44,973 nt of DNA from Rhodospirillaceae bacterium (GTDB lineage Bacteria > Pseudomonadota > Alphaproteobacteria > Rhodospirillales > UBA2165): assembly GCA_018674495.1 (NCBI GenBank), contig JABHAA010000081.1:1-44973 (forward strand). The letters run 5' to 3'. Position 1 is the stretch's first letter. The number at the start of each line of letters is the position of its first letter. This document shows, piece after piece, positions 1 to 6,908 of the stretch. Below the pieces are notes generated by a model. It made no database searches. It had not been told where the DNA came from and saw only the letters and a list, made by a program, of their open reading frames with translations. A program made the position numbers and the translations under genes.

Positions 1-1495
1 CGATTGGCAGCGCATCCCAATCCACCTTGGCGCCGGTTGCCAGGATAACAACGTCAAACTCGTGCACCATGCCGCGCATCATTTTGGGCGTCGGTTCGAA
101 TTCAAAACGCACTTCGATTCCATGTTTTTCGACCATCGCTTCATAATAGGAGACGATTTTATTGAGGTCTTCGGGATGCGCCAGATCATTGGCGGCATAG
201 CCGCGAAGTGCGCCGCCGATAACACTGGATTTCTCGAACATGGTGACGGTGTGGCCGCGCTGGCTGGCAGCAATGGCGGCCTCCATTCCGGCTGGCCCGG
301 CGCCGATTATCATAATGCGCTTGTGCACGGCCGCCGGAGTGATTGCGTATTCGGGCTCGACCTCGTGGCCAAGCGCCGGATTGATCGTGCAGCTATAGGG
401 AAGATCGCGAAACATGCGCGACAGGCAGTTGAGAGAGCCGACGCAGACCTTGACCTCGTGCAGGCGCCGTTCGCGCGCTTTGTGGACCAATTGCGGATCG
501 GCAAGCAGCGGGCGGCAGACCTCCCAAAAATCGAATTCGCCGGCGGCGATGCAAGCCTCCGCCATGACCGGGTCGGGCAGGCGCACGCCGAACGCCACCG
601 GCATGCCCGGCAGTAATTCCTTGGCCCGGCGCGCCAGGGGATTCCAGTGGCCGGGGGCAACATCCCGGCCGATAGAACTTTCCGGCGCCTCCTGCCAGCC
701 GACAGTGATACTAAGCATGTCCATGCCGGCTTCGGCGGCGATGGCAATACCTTCGAAACATTCGTCTTCGGTATTGCCGCCCCATTGGTCCATCAGCTCG
801 GCTCCGTTGAGGCGCACGACCAGCGGATGCGCATCACCAATGGCTTCTTTGGTTTCGAGCAATAACTCGCGCATGAAGCGGGCGCGATTTTGGGTCGAGC
901 CGCCATATTCGTCGGTCCGCTGATTGGTAAACTGGGACAGGAAATTGGCCAGCAAGTAGCCCATGAAGCTGGTCAACTCGACGCCGTCGAAGCCGGCCTT
1001 GATGGCGCGCCGGGCGGCATCGGCATGTTGTTTGATGCATTCCCGGATTTGGGCCTTGGTCATTTCCCGGGGCGGACGGAAATGGGGCAGGGTCTGCGGC
1101 ACCGCCGAAGGCTGCACGCAATAGCCGAGATCGATGCCGCCATAGCGCCCGGCGTGTAATATCTGCTGGATGGCGATTGCGCCGTTGTCGTGGATATAGC
1201 CGGCGATGGTTTCGAATTGGGGCAGGAATTTGTCATCGTACAAGGCGATTTGCGAATAATAGGCCTTGCCCTCGCCCAAGGGGTCGGGATAGGCGCCCTG
1301 ATTGGTGATGATGCCGCAGCCGGTTTCCGAGATTACCTTGGTGCGCGCCAATTCCCTTGGCGTGATGGTGCCGTCGGTCTCGTTAAAGTTGGAAACGCAG
1401 CAGGCGCCGTATTTGACGCGGTTGGCGAGCTTAAAGCCATGAAATTCGGTTTCTTCGAACAGGCGCGGTAACGCCGCCGATTGTCTGTCGCCCAT
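1..1495 (-). CDS. NADH:flavin oxidoreductase / 2,4-dienoyl-CoA reductase-like flavoprotein (partial, C-terminus outside window)
   Basis: About 498 residues are present; the gene runs off the left edge without a stop. It has an N-terminal old-yellow-enzyme TIM barrel (NRVKYG near the start, then HAGR, GFDGVEL and RLNG motifs). A cysteine-rich linker and the beginning of an FAD/NAD-binding half (IIGAGPAGMEA) follow. This is the layout of FadH and trimethylamine dehydrogenase, which use FMN, a 4Fe-4S cluster and FAD to reduce enoyl-type or oxidise amine substrates. The linker reads VCVGSLNC followed, 11 residues later, by another Cys. The second ligand of the usual CxxC pair is therefore Ser, which is odd for the family. 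The ATG at 1495 is preceded by GGAAGG at 7-nt spacing; an ATG five codons upstream is the alternative start. It is divergent from the lipoprotein pair. The substrate cannot be read from the sequence. Confidence 0.88.
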   Translation of the reverse strand, partial: MGDRQSAALPRLFEETEFHGFKLANRVKYGACCVSNFNETDGTITPRELARTKVISETGCGIITNQGAYPDPLGEGKAYYSQIALYDDKFLPQFETIAGYIHDNGAIAIQQILHAGRYGGIDLGYCVQPSAVPQTLPHFRPPREMTKAQIRECIKQHADAARRAIKAGFDGVELTSFMGYLLANFLSQFTNQRTDEYGGSTQNRARFMRELLLETKEAIGDAHPLVVRLNGAELMDQWGGNTEDECFEGIAIAAEAGMDMLSITVGWQEAPESSIGRDVAPGHWNPLARRAKELLPGMPVAFGVRLPDPVMAEACIAAGEFDFWEVCRPLLADPQLVHKARERRLHEVKVCVGSLNCLSRMFRDLPYSCTINPALGHEVEPEYAITPAAVHKRIMIIGAGPAGMEAAIAASQRGHTVTMFEKSSVIGGALRGYAANDLAHPEDLNKIVSYYEAMVEKHGIEVRFEFEPTPKMMRGMVHEFDVVILATGAKVDWDALPI

Positions 1496-1785
1496 AAAAC
1501 GGCCTTCCATCCGGTTTCAATGGCGATCATCGTAACGGCTAACGGGTTCCGGTCTTTGACCCATGTCAATCGGGGTTGGCCGGAACCGGGCCGGGTGCGC
1601 CTACCCCGGGGCGGTGTATCGGGCCATGACCCGTTAGTTGACCCAGTTCCCGGCGGAATCGTTCGGTGGTCTGGAGCATACTGTTAAAGGGGCGGTCGAG
1701 AGAGCGCTACCACTAAAAGTATTAAATTGTATGCTTACGGCAGCAAGTAAGGCTAAAATTGCACACGCTATTGGCAGGAGAATAA

Positions 1786-2124
1786 ATGATGAAAATTTCG
1801 CATGGGTTTATAATGGTAGCGATCTTGTTGCTCGCAGGTTGCAACTTGGCGGAAAAATATTATGGGTCCGGGCCGCTTGAGCTTTCTCCCCGGGCGCGCG
1901 CCATGTACAACCAGTATTTGACCCGCGGCGAGCCCATAGCCTTTGCAGTAACCTTGGACGGTAAGATTGGATATTACCGGTATTGCGAGGATGTTCAGTG
2001 CCTGCCCGATAACGGCGCACGTAATGCGGTCGATGGCTGCGAAGAAGCATACGGCCAGCCGTGCAAGCTTTACGCCAATGGCAAGAACGTGGTGTGGCGG
2101 TTTAGCGGCGCCTCGGCGAAGTAA
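1786..2124 (+). CDS. Small lipoprotein, four-cysteine YGSGP family, copy 1
   Basis: This is a 112-residue protein with a short basic N-terminus, a hydrophobic stretch and a lipobox LLAGC, so it is probably an outer- or inner-membrane lipoprotein. The mature part starts with YYGSGP and contains an FAVTLDGK segment. Four cysteines follow (YC, QC, GC, PCK), and the end is KLYANGKNVVW. The neighbour at 2160 has the same layout, so the two are tandem paralogues. The four conserved Cys suggest two disulfides in the periplasm (inference). The start is an ATG preceded by AGGAG at 6-nt spacing; a second ATG follows immediately. I do not recognise a characterised function. Confidence 0.82.
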   Translation: MMKISHGFIMVAILLLAGCNLAEKYYGSGPLELSPRARAMYNQYLTRGEPIAFAVTLDGKIGYYRYCEDVQCLPDNGARNAVDGCEEAYGQPCKLYANGKNVVWRFSGASAK

Positions 2125-2159
2125 TTTTTCGCCGCAGTTCGGCTGCGAAGTATCCGAAA

Positions 2160-2516
2160 ATGAATTTACCGATCAAAAGATTGTTGCCGGTATTGGTCCT
2201 ATCCGGCTTGGCCGGATGTGTCGCGGTTTCCACCCATTATGGATCGGGTCCGATCCGGCTTGCGCCCAGCGTTAAGCAACATTATGAGCGTTATATGCAA
2301 TTTGAGGATCCCCGTTTTTTTGCGGTGTCGATCGATGGAAAATCATACGGGTATTCCCTTTGCAGGCCTGGTAGAAATTGTGGGGATTTCCAGAAGGGTG
2401 TGGATTTGGCTGTTTTTGGCTGCCTAAAAAGATCACAAGGCGTGCCTTGCAAGATATTTGGGCGCGCAAAACAGGTGGTCTGGAAAAACGCCGGACCGGC
2501 GCAGGCGCGAAATTGA
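2160..2516 (+). CDS. Small lipoprotein, four-cysteine YGSGP family, copy 2
   Basis: This is a 118-residue lipoprotein with signal sequence and lipobox GLAGC. It shares with copy 1 the YGSGP opening, a Y-rich helix, FAVSIDGK, four cysteines in the same order and a C-terminal PCKIF...KQVVW. The overall identity by eye is moderate, so the duplication is old. It lies 35 nt downstream of copy 1 on the same strand and is probably co-transcribed. No good Shine-Dalgarno sequence is visible before the ATG, so translation may be weak or coupled. The function is unknown; both proteins are presumably cell-envelope components. Confidence 0.8.
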   Translation: MNLPIKRLLPVLVLSGLAGCVAVSTHYGSGPIRLAPSVKQHYERYMQFEDPRFFAVSIDGKSYGYSLCRPGRNCGDFQKGVDLAVFGCLKRSQGVPCKIFGRAKQVVWKNAGPAQARN

Positions 2517-2833
2517 TCAGGCGGCTCGGCTAAGGGTATCTCCGGAAATGTATGGCCTTTTGGCCACACTTGCGCCCGTTTCGAAACAGGCTATATCTCC
2601 CTTATTCCAGCAAACTATTAAGGATGCACGGATCCGCCAATAAATGCCGCTTGAATAAGAAACACCACTATCAATCCACACCAATCCATACTTTTCCATA
2701 CCAGATAATTACGCAAAAATATGTCGCATCATTTCAATAAATCCGCCTTCCGGTTGCTTTCGCTTCGGCGCACCCGGTTGGATGCTTTGGCGCCCCGTGA
2801 GGGGTTGAAATTAATAAGGGGAGGCAAGCCGCA
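2517..2833. other. Intergenic region upstream of the E1/lipoyl operon
   Basis: These 317 bases contain only short overlapping frames without ribosome binding sites. The stretch around 2690-2745 is AT-rich (TTACGCAAAAATATG, TTTCAATAAAT) and is the likely promoter region of the operon that starts at 2834, but no convincing -35/-10 pair can be named. I see no terminator hairpin with a T-tract after the lipoprotein at 2516. Confidence 0.4.
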
Positions 2834-3826
2834 ATGAGCAACAATGGGCCGAGCCCGGACGAAATTCGCGCCATATATGCGCGCATGGTCTTGATCCGCA
2901 AGATGGAGGAACGGCTCAGCGCCGATTTCCATGCGGGCAAATTGCCCGGCGGGGTGCATCTGTATATCGGTCAGGAAGCGGTCGCCGCTGGCGTCTGTGC
3001 GAACCTCACCGACGCCGACAAGATCGCCAGCACGCACCGGGGCCATGGTCATTTTCTGGCCAAGGGCGGCGATCCTAAATCGATGATGGCCGAGGTGTAT
3101 GGCCGCGAGAACGGCATCTGCAAAGGCATGGGCGGCTCCATGCATGTGGCTGATATCTCCAAGGGCATCATCGGCGCCAACGGTATTGTCGGCGCCGGGC
3201 TGGCGATCACGGCCGGCGCCGCCTTCGCAGCCCAACTGGACGGGGACGGCCATGTGGCGGTCTGCTTTTTCGGCGATGGCGCTTCCAACCAAGGGGTCTT
3301 GATGGAGACCCTCAACGTCACCTCGCTTTGGAAGCTTCCGATGGTGTTCATTTGCGAGCATAACGGTTTTTCAGAATTTTCGCCTTCGGCCACGGTCACC
3401 TCTGGTGAGATCGCCGACCGGGCGCGGGCTTTTCCGATGCATGTGAACGTGGTGGACGGCAATGACGCGGTGGCGGTCTGGACGGCGGCGGCGGACGCCA
3501 TTGCCCATGCCCGCAGCGGTAACGGCCCCGCCTTTATCGAGGCCAAGACCTATCGCATCCACGGCCATTTCGAGATGGAAAAGCACATGCTCAGCCGTCC
3601 CTACCGGGACGAGGCGGAGATCGAGGAATGGCGCGGCCGGGATTCCATACCGCGCCTAGCTGCGCACATGATCGAGGCCGGTATCGCCAGCGATAGTGAC
3701 ATCGCCGATGTGAACGCACGCACCGATGCAGAAGTCGAAGAGGCCGCCGCTTTTGCCGAGGCGGGCACGCCAGCGGGGCCCGGTCTGGCGCCCAGTCTCA
3801 TGTTCGCGGAAGGGGGGGCAGGCTGA
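2834..3826 (+). CDS. Thiamine-diphosphate dehydrogenase E1 component, alpha subunit (acetoin/pyruvate dehydrogenase type)
   Basis: This is a 330-residue protein of the E1-alpha family, at the usual length for AcoA-type acetoin:DCPIP oxidoreductase or PDH E1 alpha. It shows the N-terminal RKMEERL...GGVHLYIGQEA region. The THRGHGH and GKGMGGSMH motifs and the ThDP/Mg motif GDGASNQG, ending about 28 residues later in EHN, are all present. With the beta subunit it should decarboxylate a 2-oxoacid or cleave a diketone such as acetoin, and transfer the acyl group to a lipoyl carrier. A GGGGAGG ribosome binding site sits upstream of the ATG. The stop overlaps the start of the beta subunit (TGATG). 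The substrate is not decided: acetoin, pyruvate or a branched 2-oxoacid are all possible. Confidence 0.9.
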   Translation: MSNNGPSPDEIRAIYARMVLIRKMEERLSADFHAGKLPGGVHLYIGQEAVAAGVCANLTDADKIASTHRGHGHFLAKGGDPKSMMAEVYGRENGICKGMGGSMHVADISKGIIGANGIVGAGLAITAGAAFAAQLDGDGHVAVCFFGDGASNQGVLMETLNVTSLWKLPMVFICEHNGFSEFSPSATVTSGEIADRARAFPMHVNVVDGNDAVAVWTAAADAIAHARSGNGPAFIEAKTYRIHGHFEMEKHMLSRPYRDEAEIEEWRGRDSIPRLAAHMIEAGIASDSDIADVNARTDAEVEEAAAFAEAGTPAGPGLAPSLMFAEGGAG

Positions 3827-4794
3827 TGGCCAAGCAACGACTGACCAACGCCGTCAATGACGGCCTTGCCGAAGAAATGCGCCGCGATCCAAAGATTATT
3901 CTGTTTGGCGAGGACGTGGAAGTGTCCATGACTGGTGACACCATCGGCCTGCTGGACGAATTCGGCCCGGACCGCATCCGCAACACGCCGATCTGCGAGG
4001 CGACATTGACCGGCATGGCGGTGGGCGCCGCGGCCAGCGGCTACCGGGTGATCCTGCATATGATGATGGCCAATTTTATCTATACCGGGTTCGACGCCAT
4101 CGCCAACCAGATGTCGAAATTGCGGCTGATGACCGGCGGCCAGATAACCCTGCCGATCACCGTCATGTGCGGTTATGGCGGCGGCCGCGCATTGGCGGCA
4201 CAGCATTCGGACACACCCTATTCCTTGTTGATGAATTTGGGTGGGCTCAACGTGGCGGTGCCGTGCAACGCCGGCGACGCCAAGGGGCTTTTGAAGACCG
4301 CCATCCGCTCTGACGATCCGGCTTTCTTTATGGTGCCCGGCGGTCGCGGCGGCGAGATCGGCGAGGTGCCGGAAGGCGATTATGAAATTCCTTTCGGCGC
4401 CGCATCGGTACGCGCCGAGGGAAATGCCGCCACCATCGTCACCGTCGGCGCAATGGTGCGCCATTCGCTTGAAGCTGCCGAGGCGTTGGCCGAAGCCGGC
4501 ACCCAAGTTGACGTCATCGATTGCCGCACCTTGGTGCCATTGGACGAAGACGCGATCATAAAATCGGTGGCCAAGACTGGGCGGCTGGTGGTGGTCGATG
4601 AGGCCCGCGACCGTTGCGGCGCCGCCAGCTATATCGCCGCATTGGTGGCCGACAAGGGCTTCGCACATTTAAAGGCGCCGGTGCGCCGGGTGACGGTGGC
4701 CAATACTGCCATGCCCTATGCACCGGCCGCCGAGGCTGATCTGCTGCCCAACCCGGAAACTATCGCCGCCGCAGTCAGGGACGTAATCGCATGA
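3826..4794 (+). CDS. Thiamine-diphosphate dehydrogenase E1 component, beta subunit (acetoin/pyruvate dehydrogenase type)
   Basis: This is a 322-residue E1-beta protein: an N-terminal pyrimidine-binding transketolase domain (ALNDGLAEEM-like start, LFGEDVE, NTPICEATLTGMAVGAA) and a C-terminal transketolase domain (TIVTVGAMVRHSLEAAE, VIDCRTLVPLDED, VVVDEA). It forms the alpha2beta2 E1 with the product of the gene before it. It overlaps that gene by one base and the lipoyl-domain gene by four (ATGA), so the three are translationally coupled. The HSDTPYSLLMNLGGLNVAVP segment is typical of the AcoB/PDH-beta group. Confidence 0.9.
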   Translation: MAKQRLTNAVNDGLAEEMRRDPKIILFGEDVEVSMTGDTIGLLDEFGPDRIRNTPICEATLTGMAVGAAASGYRVILHMMMANFIYTGFDAIANQMSKLRLMTGGQITLPITVMCGYGGGRALAAQHSDTPYSLLMNLGGLNVAVPCNAGDAKGLLKTAIRSDDPAFFMVPGGRGGEIGEVPEGDYEIPFGAASVRAEGNAATIVTVGAMVRHSLEAAEALAEAGTQVDVIDCRTLVPLDEDAIIKSVAKTGRLVVVDEARDRCGAASYIAALVADKGFAHLKAPVRRVTVANTAMPYAPAAEADLLPNPETIAAAVRDVIA

Positions 4795-5036
4795 AGTTGA
4801 ACCTTAAGCTGGTGCGTATCGGCATGAACATGGAAGACGCCACCATCGTCAAATGGCACAAGGCCCTCGGCGAGCGGTTCGAGACAGGTGAGGCCATTTA
4901 TGAGATCGAGACCGAAAAAGTGACGCAAGAGGTGGAGGCGACCCAGGCCGGCACGCTGTCGGAAATCCGCGTGCCGGAAGGCGAGGTGGCGGCGGTCGGC
5001 GATGTGATCTGCGTCGTCGAACTGGATGAGGACTGA
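4791..5036 (+). CDS. Stand-alone lipoyl-domain carrier protein
   Basis: This 81-residue protein is almost nothing but one biotinyl/lipoyl domain. It has an N-terminal beta-rich half, the IETEKV hairpin with the expected modified Lys at residue 43, and a GTLSEIRVPEGEVAAVGDVICVVE second half. There is no peripheral-subunit-binding domain and no acyltransferase core, so it is not an E2 but a free carrier, like GcvH in principle. The E1 pair just upstream would acylate it. No E2 or dihydrolipoamide dehydrogenase gene is present in this operon or elsewhere in the window, so partners must be supplied from other loci (inference). It could also be the truncated remnant of an E2, but the intact start, stop and operon overlap argue against decay. 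Confidence 0.87.
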   Translation: MKLNLKLVRIGMNMEDATIVKWHKALGERFETGEAIYEIETEKVTQEVEATQAGTLSEIRVPEGEVAAVGDVICVVELDED

Positions 5037-5046
5037 GGAGCGTGGC

Positions 5047-5499
5047 ATGGCAAAATTCCAAACCAACAAGATCGATCATACCGGCATCACGGTCTCCAAC
5101 ATCGATGCGTCGCTGGCCTTCTGGCGGGATGTGTTCGGCTTCGAGGTGACCGAAAAGCGCCGCCTCAAGGGCGAATTTTTCGAAACCCTCACCGGTGTTC
5201 CCGGCGCCGAGTTGGAGGTTGCCAACGTGGAGGCCCCCGGCCATCAGATCGAGTTGTTGCAATATCATATTCCCGGCGAGCGGCGGGCGTCGGAGTTGCG
5301 TCCCTGCGATCCCGGCTTTGTGCATCTGGCATTCGAGGTGGCCGATATTGACGCCGTTATCGCCGCCATCCGTGCCGGCGGTTATGAGCCAGTGTCGCCG
5401 CCATTGACGGCTGAAGCCGGCGCCCGCAAAGGCTGGCGTGCCGTCTATACCCGCGATCCCGACGGCAACGTGATCGAGTTCCTACAGCCGCCAGCCTAG
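5047..5499 (+). CDS. VOC-superfamily metalloprotein (glyoxalase / methylmalonyl-CoA-epimerase-like)
   Basis: This is a 150-residue protein made of two beta-alpha-beta-beta-beta modules. The expected metal ligands are visible: His in IDHTGITV, Glu in IELLQYH, His in FVHLAFEV and Glu in NVIEFLQP. The family includes lactoylglutathione lyase, methylmalonyl-CoA epimerase and extradiol dioxygenases. The length fits the epimerase/lyase groups better than the dioxygenases. The ATG at 5047 has GAGGAG six bases upstream and is preferred over an in-frame ATG at 5026, which would overlap the lipoyl gene. It is the last gene of the E1/lipoyl operon, so it may act on a substrate or product of that oxidation. 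Its stop codon overlaps the stop of the convergent iorB. Confidence 0.85.
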   Translation: MAKFQTNKIDHTGITVSNIDASLAFWRDVFGFEVTEKRRLKGEFFETLTGVPGAELEVANVEAPGHQIELLQYHIPGERRASELRPCDPGFVHLAFEVADIDAVIAAIRAGGYEPVSPPLTAEAGARKGWRAVYTRDPDGNVIEFLQPPA

Positions 5500-6908
5500 T
5501 GTGCCGGCGCGTCCGGATTGGCATGGGCGAGCAATAGGGATTGATCCACCGATACCTTGAGGCCAGCCAGATCCACCTGCAATTGCTGGTCCCAATTGAT
5601 GAACAGATCGGCGAGGGATTTAAGCCCGGCACTGCGTACGTCACCGTAGCCGCGCGCCCAAATGGCCAGTCGCGCCGTCTGCACAGCGAGGCTGGTGTCA
5701 ATGTCCGCCGCCTTGGTGACGGCACCCAGCCATTGTTCGATCGCCCGTTGTTCGTTGGCATACTGATTGCCGCCCGGGCGCAGGAATTTGAGCGCGCCTA
5801 AAAATTTGAGAGCGGCGTAGCCAAAAGCGTTGCCGGTCGGCCAGCGCAGTGTCAGGCCTTCACCGGCGCGGCGCTTCGATTTGGCGCCGGGGATCATCGC
5901 TGCCAGCCAGGGCGGCAGGAAGCCGGTGATCTCTTCGTGGCCGGGCTTGAAGAAGTCCTGGAGTTTGAGCGGTGCATCCGCATCGATGCCGATTTCGCTC
6001 CGGATGCGGGCCAGGCGGCCGGGCCGGGTTTTCAGTTGGGCAACGCGGATTACATCTTCGAAGCTCATCCAGGCGGCGAGACGGGACGCGGTCTCTTCGC
6101 GCAATTCTGTGCCAGAAATAGTCTGCATGCGGGTCAGGAACAGGCGCGCATAATTGGCGTCCTGATAATCGGTCAGACGCGCCAGGCAATGGCCGATCAA
6201 GGGGCGCAAAGCCTCATCCCAGGCGGCCAGATCGGCATCGAAACCGTCCGGGGCAGGGCTGTAGGTTTTCCCATCGTCCGGCGCCTCTTCGCCGCCGGTG
6301 GCACCGATGCCGATTTCGAAGCCGGCCAGGTTGGGGGCGACAGCGACGCCCTTGCCGGTAATGGCGGCGCGGAAATCATCGGCGGGGATCGGCAAGATGC
6401 CGGACGCCGCGATGGCCCCCAACAGGATGGCGTTGGCCTGATTGGCGGCGCCGTCGGAAAGGGCGCGCATGGGCAGGGCCATCAATTTTTGCGACGCCGC
6501 TTGCAGCGCATCCAGCACCGGGCCGGTGGCAATGGTGCCGTCGCCGGCGGCGACTTTTTCGGCGGTGGAATAGAGCCGCTCGGTGGCCGTAATGACGGTG
6601 GTGCGTTTGGTCACGTAGCCCCGGTCGAGGGCGCGCCCGGCTTCGGTCGGCTCCAACGCCGCCATCAGATCGACGTCATCGGCGGCCGGAAAGAGGGCGA
6701 ACAAAGGCGGCTGGGTCGGGTTCTTTTCGGGGAATAATTCGAAGTAATAGCTGGTGGCGCCCGTGCGCTGGGCAACGCCGGGGGTCGAAGTGGATTGCGC
6801 CGGAAAGCCCGAGATGCGCGCCGCCTCGGTCAACCAATCGGCGAGCACGCCGCCGCCCTGTCCACCAAGGGCGCCGATCAATACGCCGATGGGGCGCTCG
6901 GCACTCAT
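5496..6908 (-). CDS. iorB: Indolepyruvate:ferredoxin oxidoreductase, beta subunit
   Basis: This is a 470-residue protein with an N-terminal pyruvate:ferredoxin-oxidoreductase gamma-type domain (GVLIGALGGQGGGVLADWL, then STPGVAQRTGATSYYFEL). A long C-terminal extension carries FEDVIRVAQLKTRP and GYAALKFLGALKFLRP, as in the long IorB proteins of aerobic proteobacteria. With IorA it oxidatively decarboxylates aryl-pyruvates to aryl-acetyl-CoA and passes electrons to ferredoxin. The ATG at 6908 overlaps the iorA stop (ATGA); a longer in-frame reading upstream is only a shadow of iorA. The conserved gamma-domain glycines are intact. Confidence 0.9.
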   Translation of the reverse strand: MSAERPIGVLIGALGGQGGGVLADWLTEAARISGFPAQSTSTPGVAQRTGATSYYFELFPEKNPTQPPLFALFPAADDVDLMAALEPTEAGRALDRGYVTKRTTVITATERLYSTAEKVAAGDGTIATGPVLDALQAASQKLMALPMRALSDGAANQANAILLGAIAASGILPIPADDFRAAITGKGVAVAPNLAGFEIGIGATGGEEAPDDGKTYSPAPDGFDADLAAWDEALRPLIGHCLARLTDYQDANYARLFLTRMQTISGTELREETASRLAAWMSFEDVIRVAQLKTRPGRLARIRSEIGIDADAPLKLQDFFKPGHEEITGFLPPWLAAMIPGAKSKRRAGEGLTLRWPTGNAFGYAALKFLGALKFLRPGGNQYANEQRAIEQWLGAVTKAADIDTSLAVQTARLAIWARGYGDVRSAGLKSLADLFINWDQQLQVDLAGLKVSVDQSLLLAHANPDAPAH

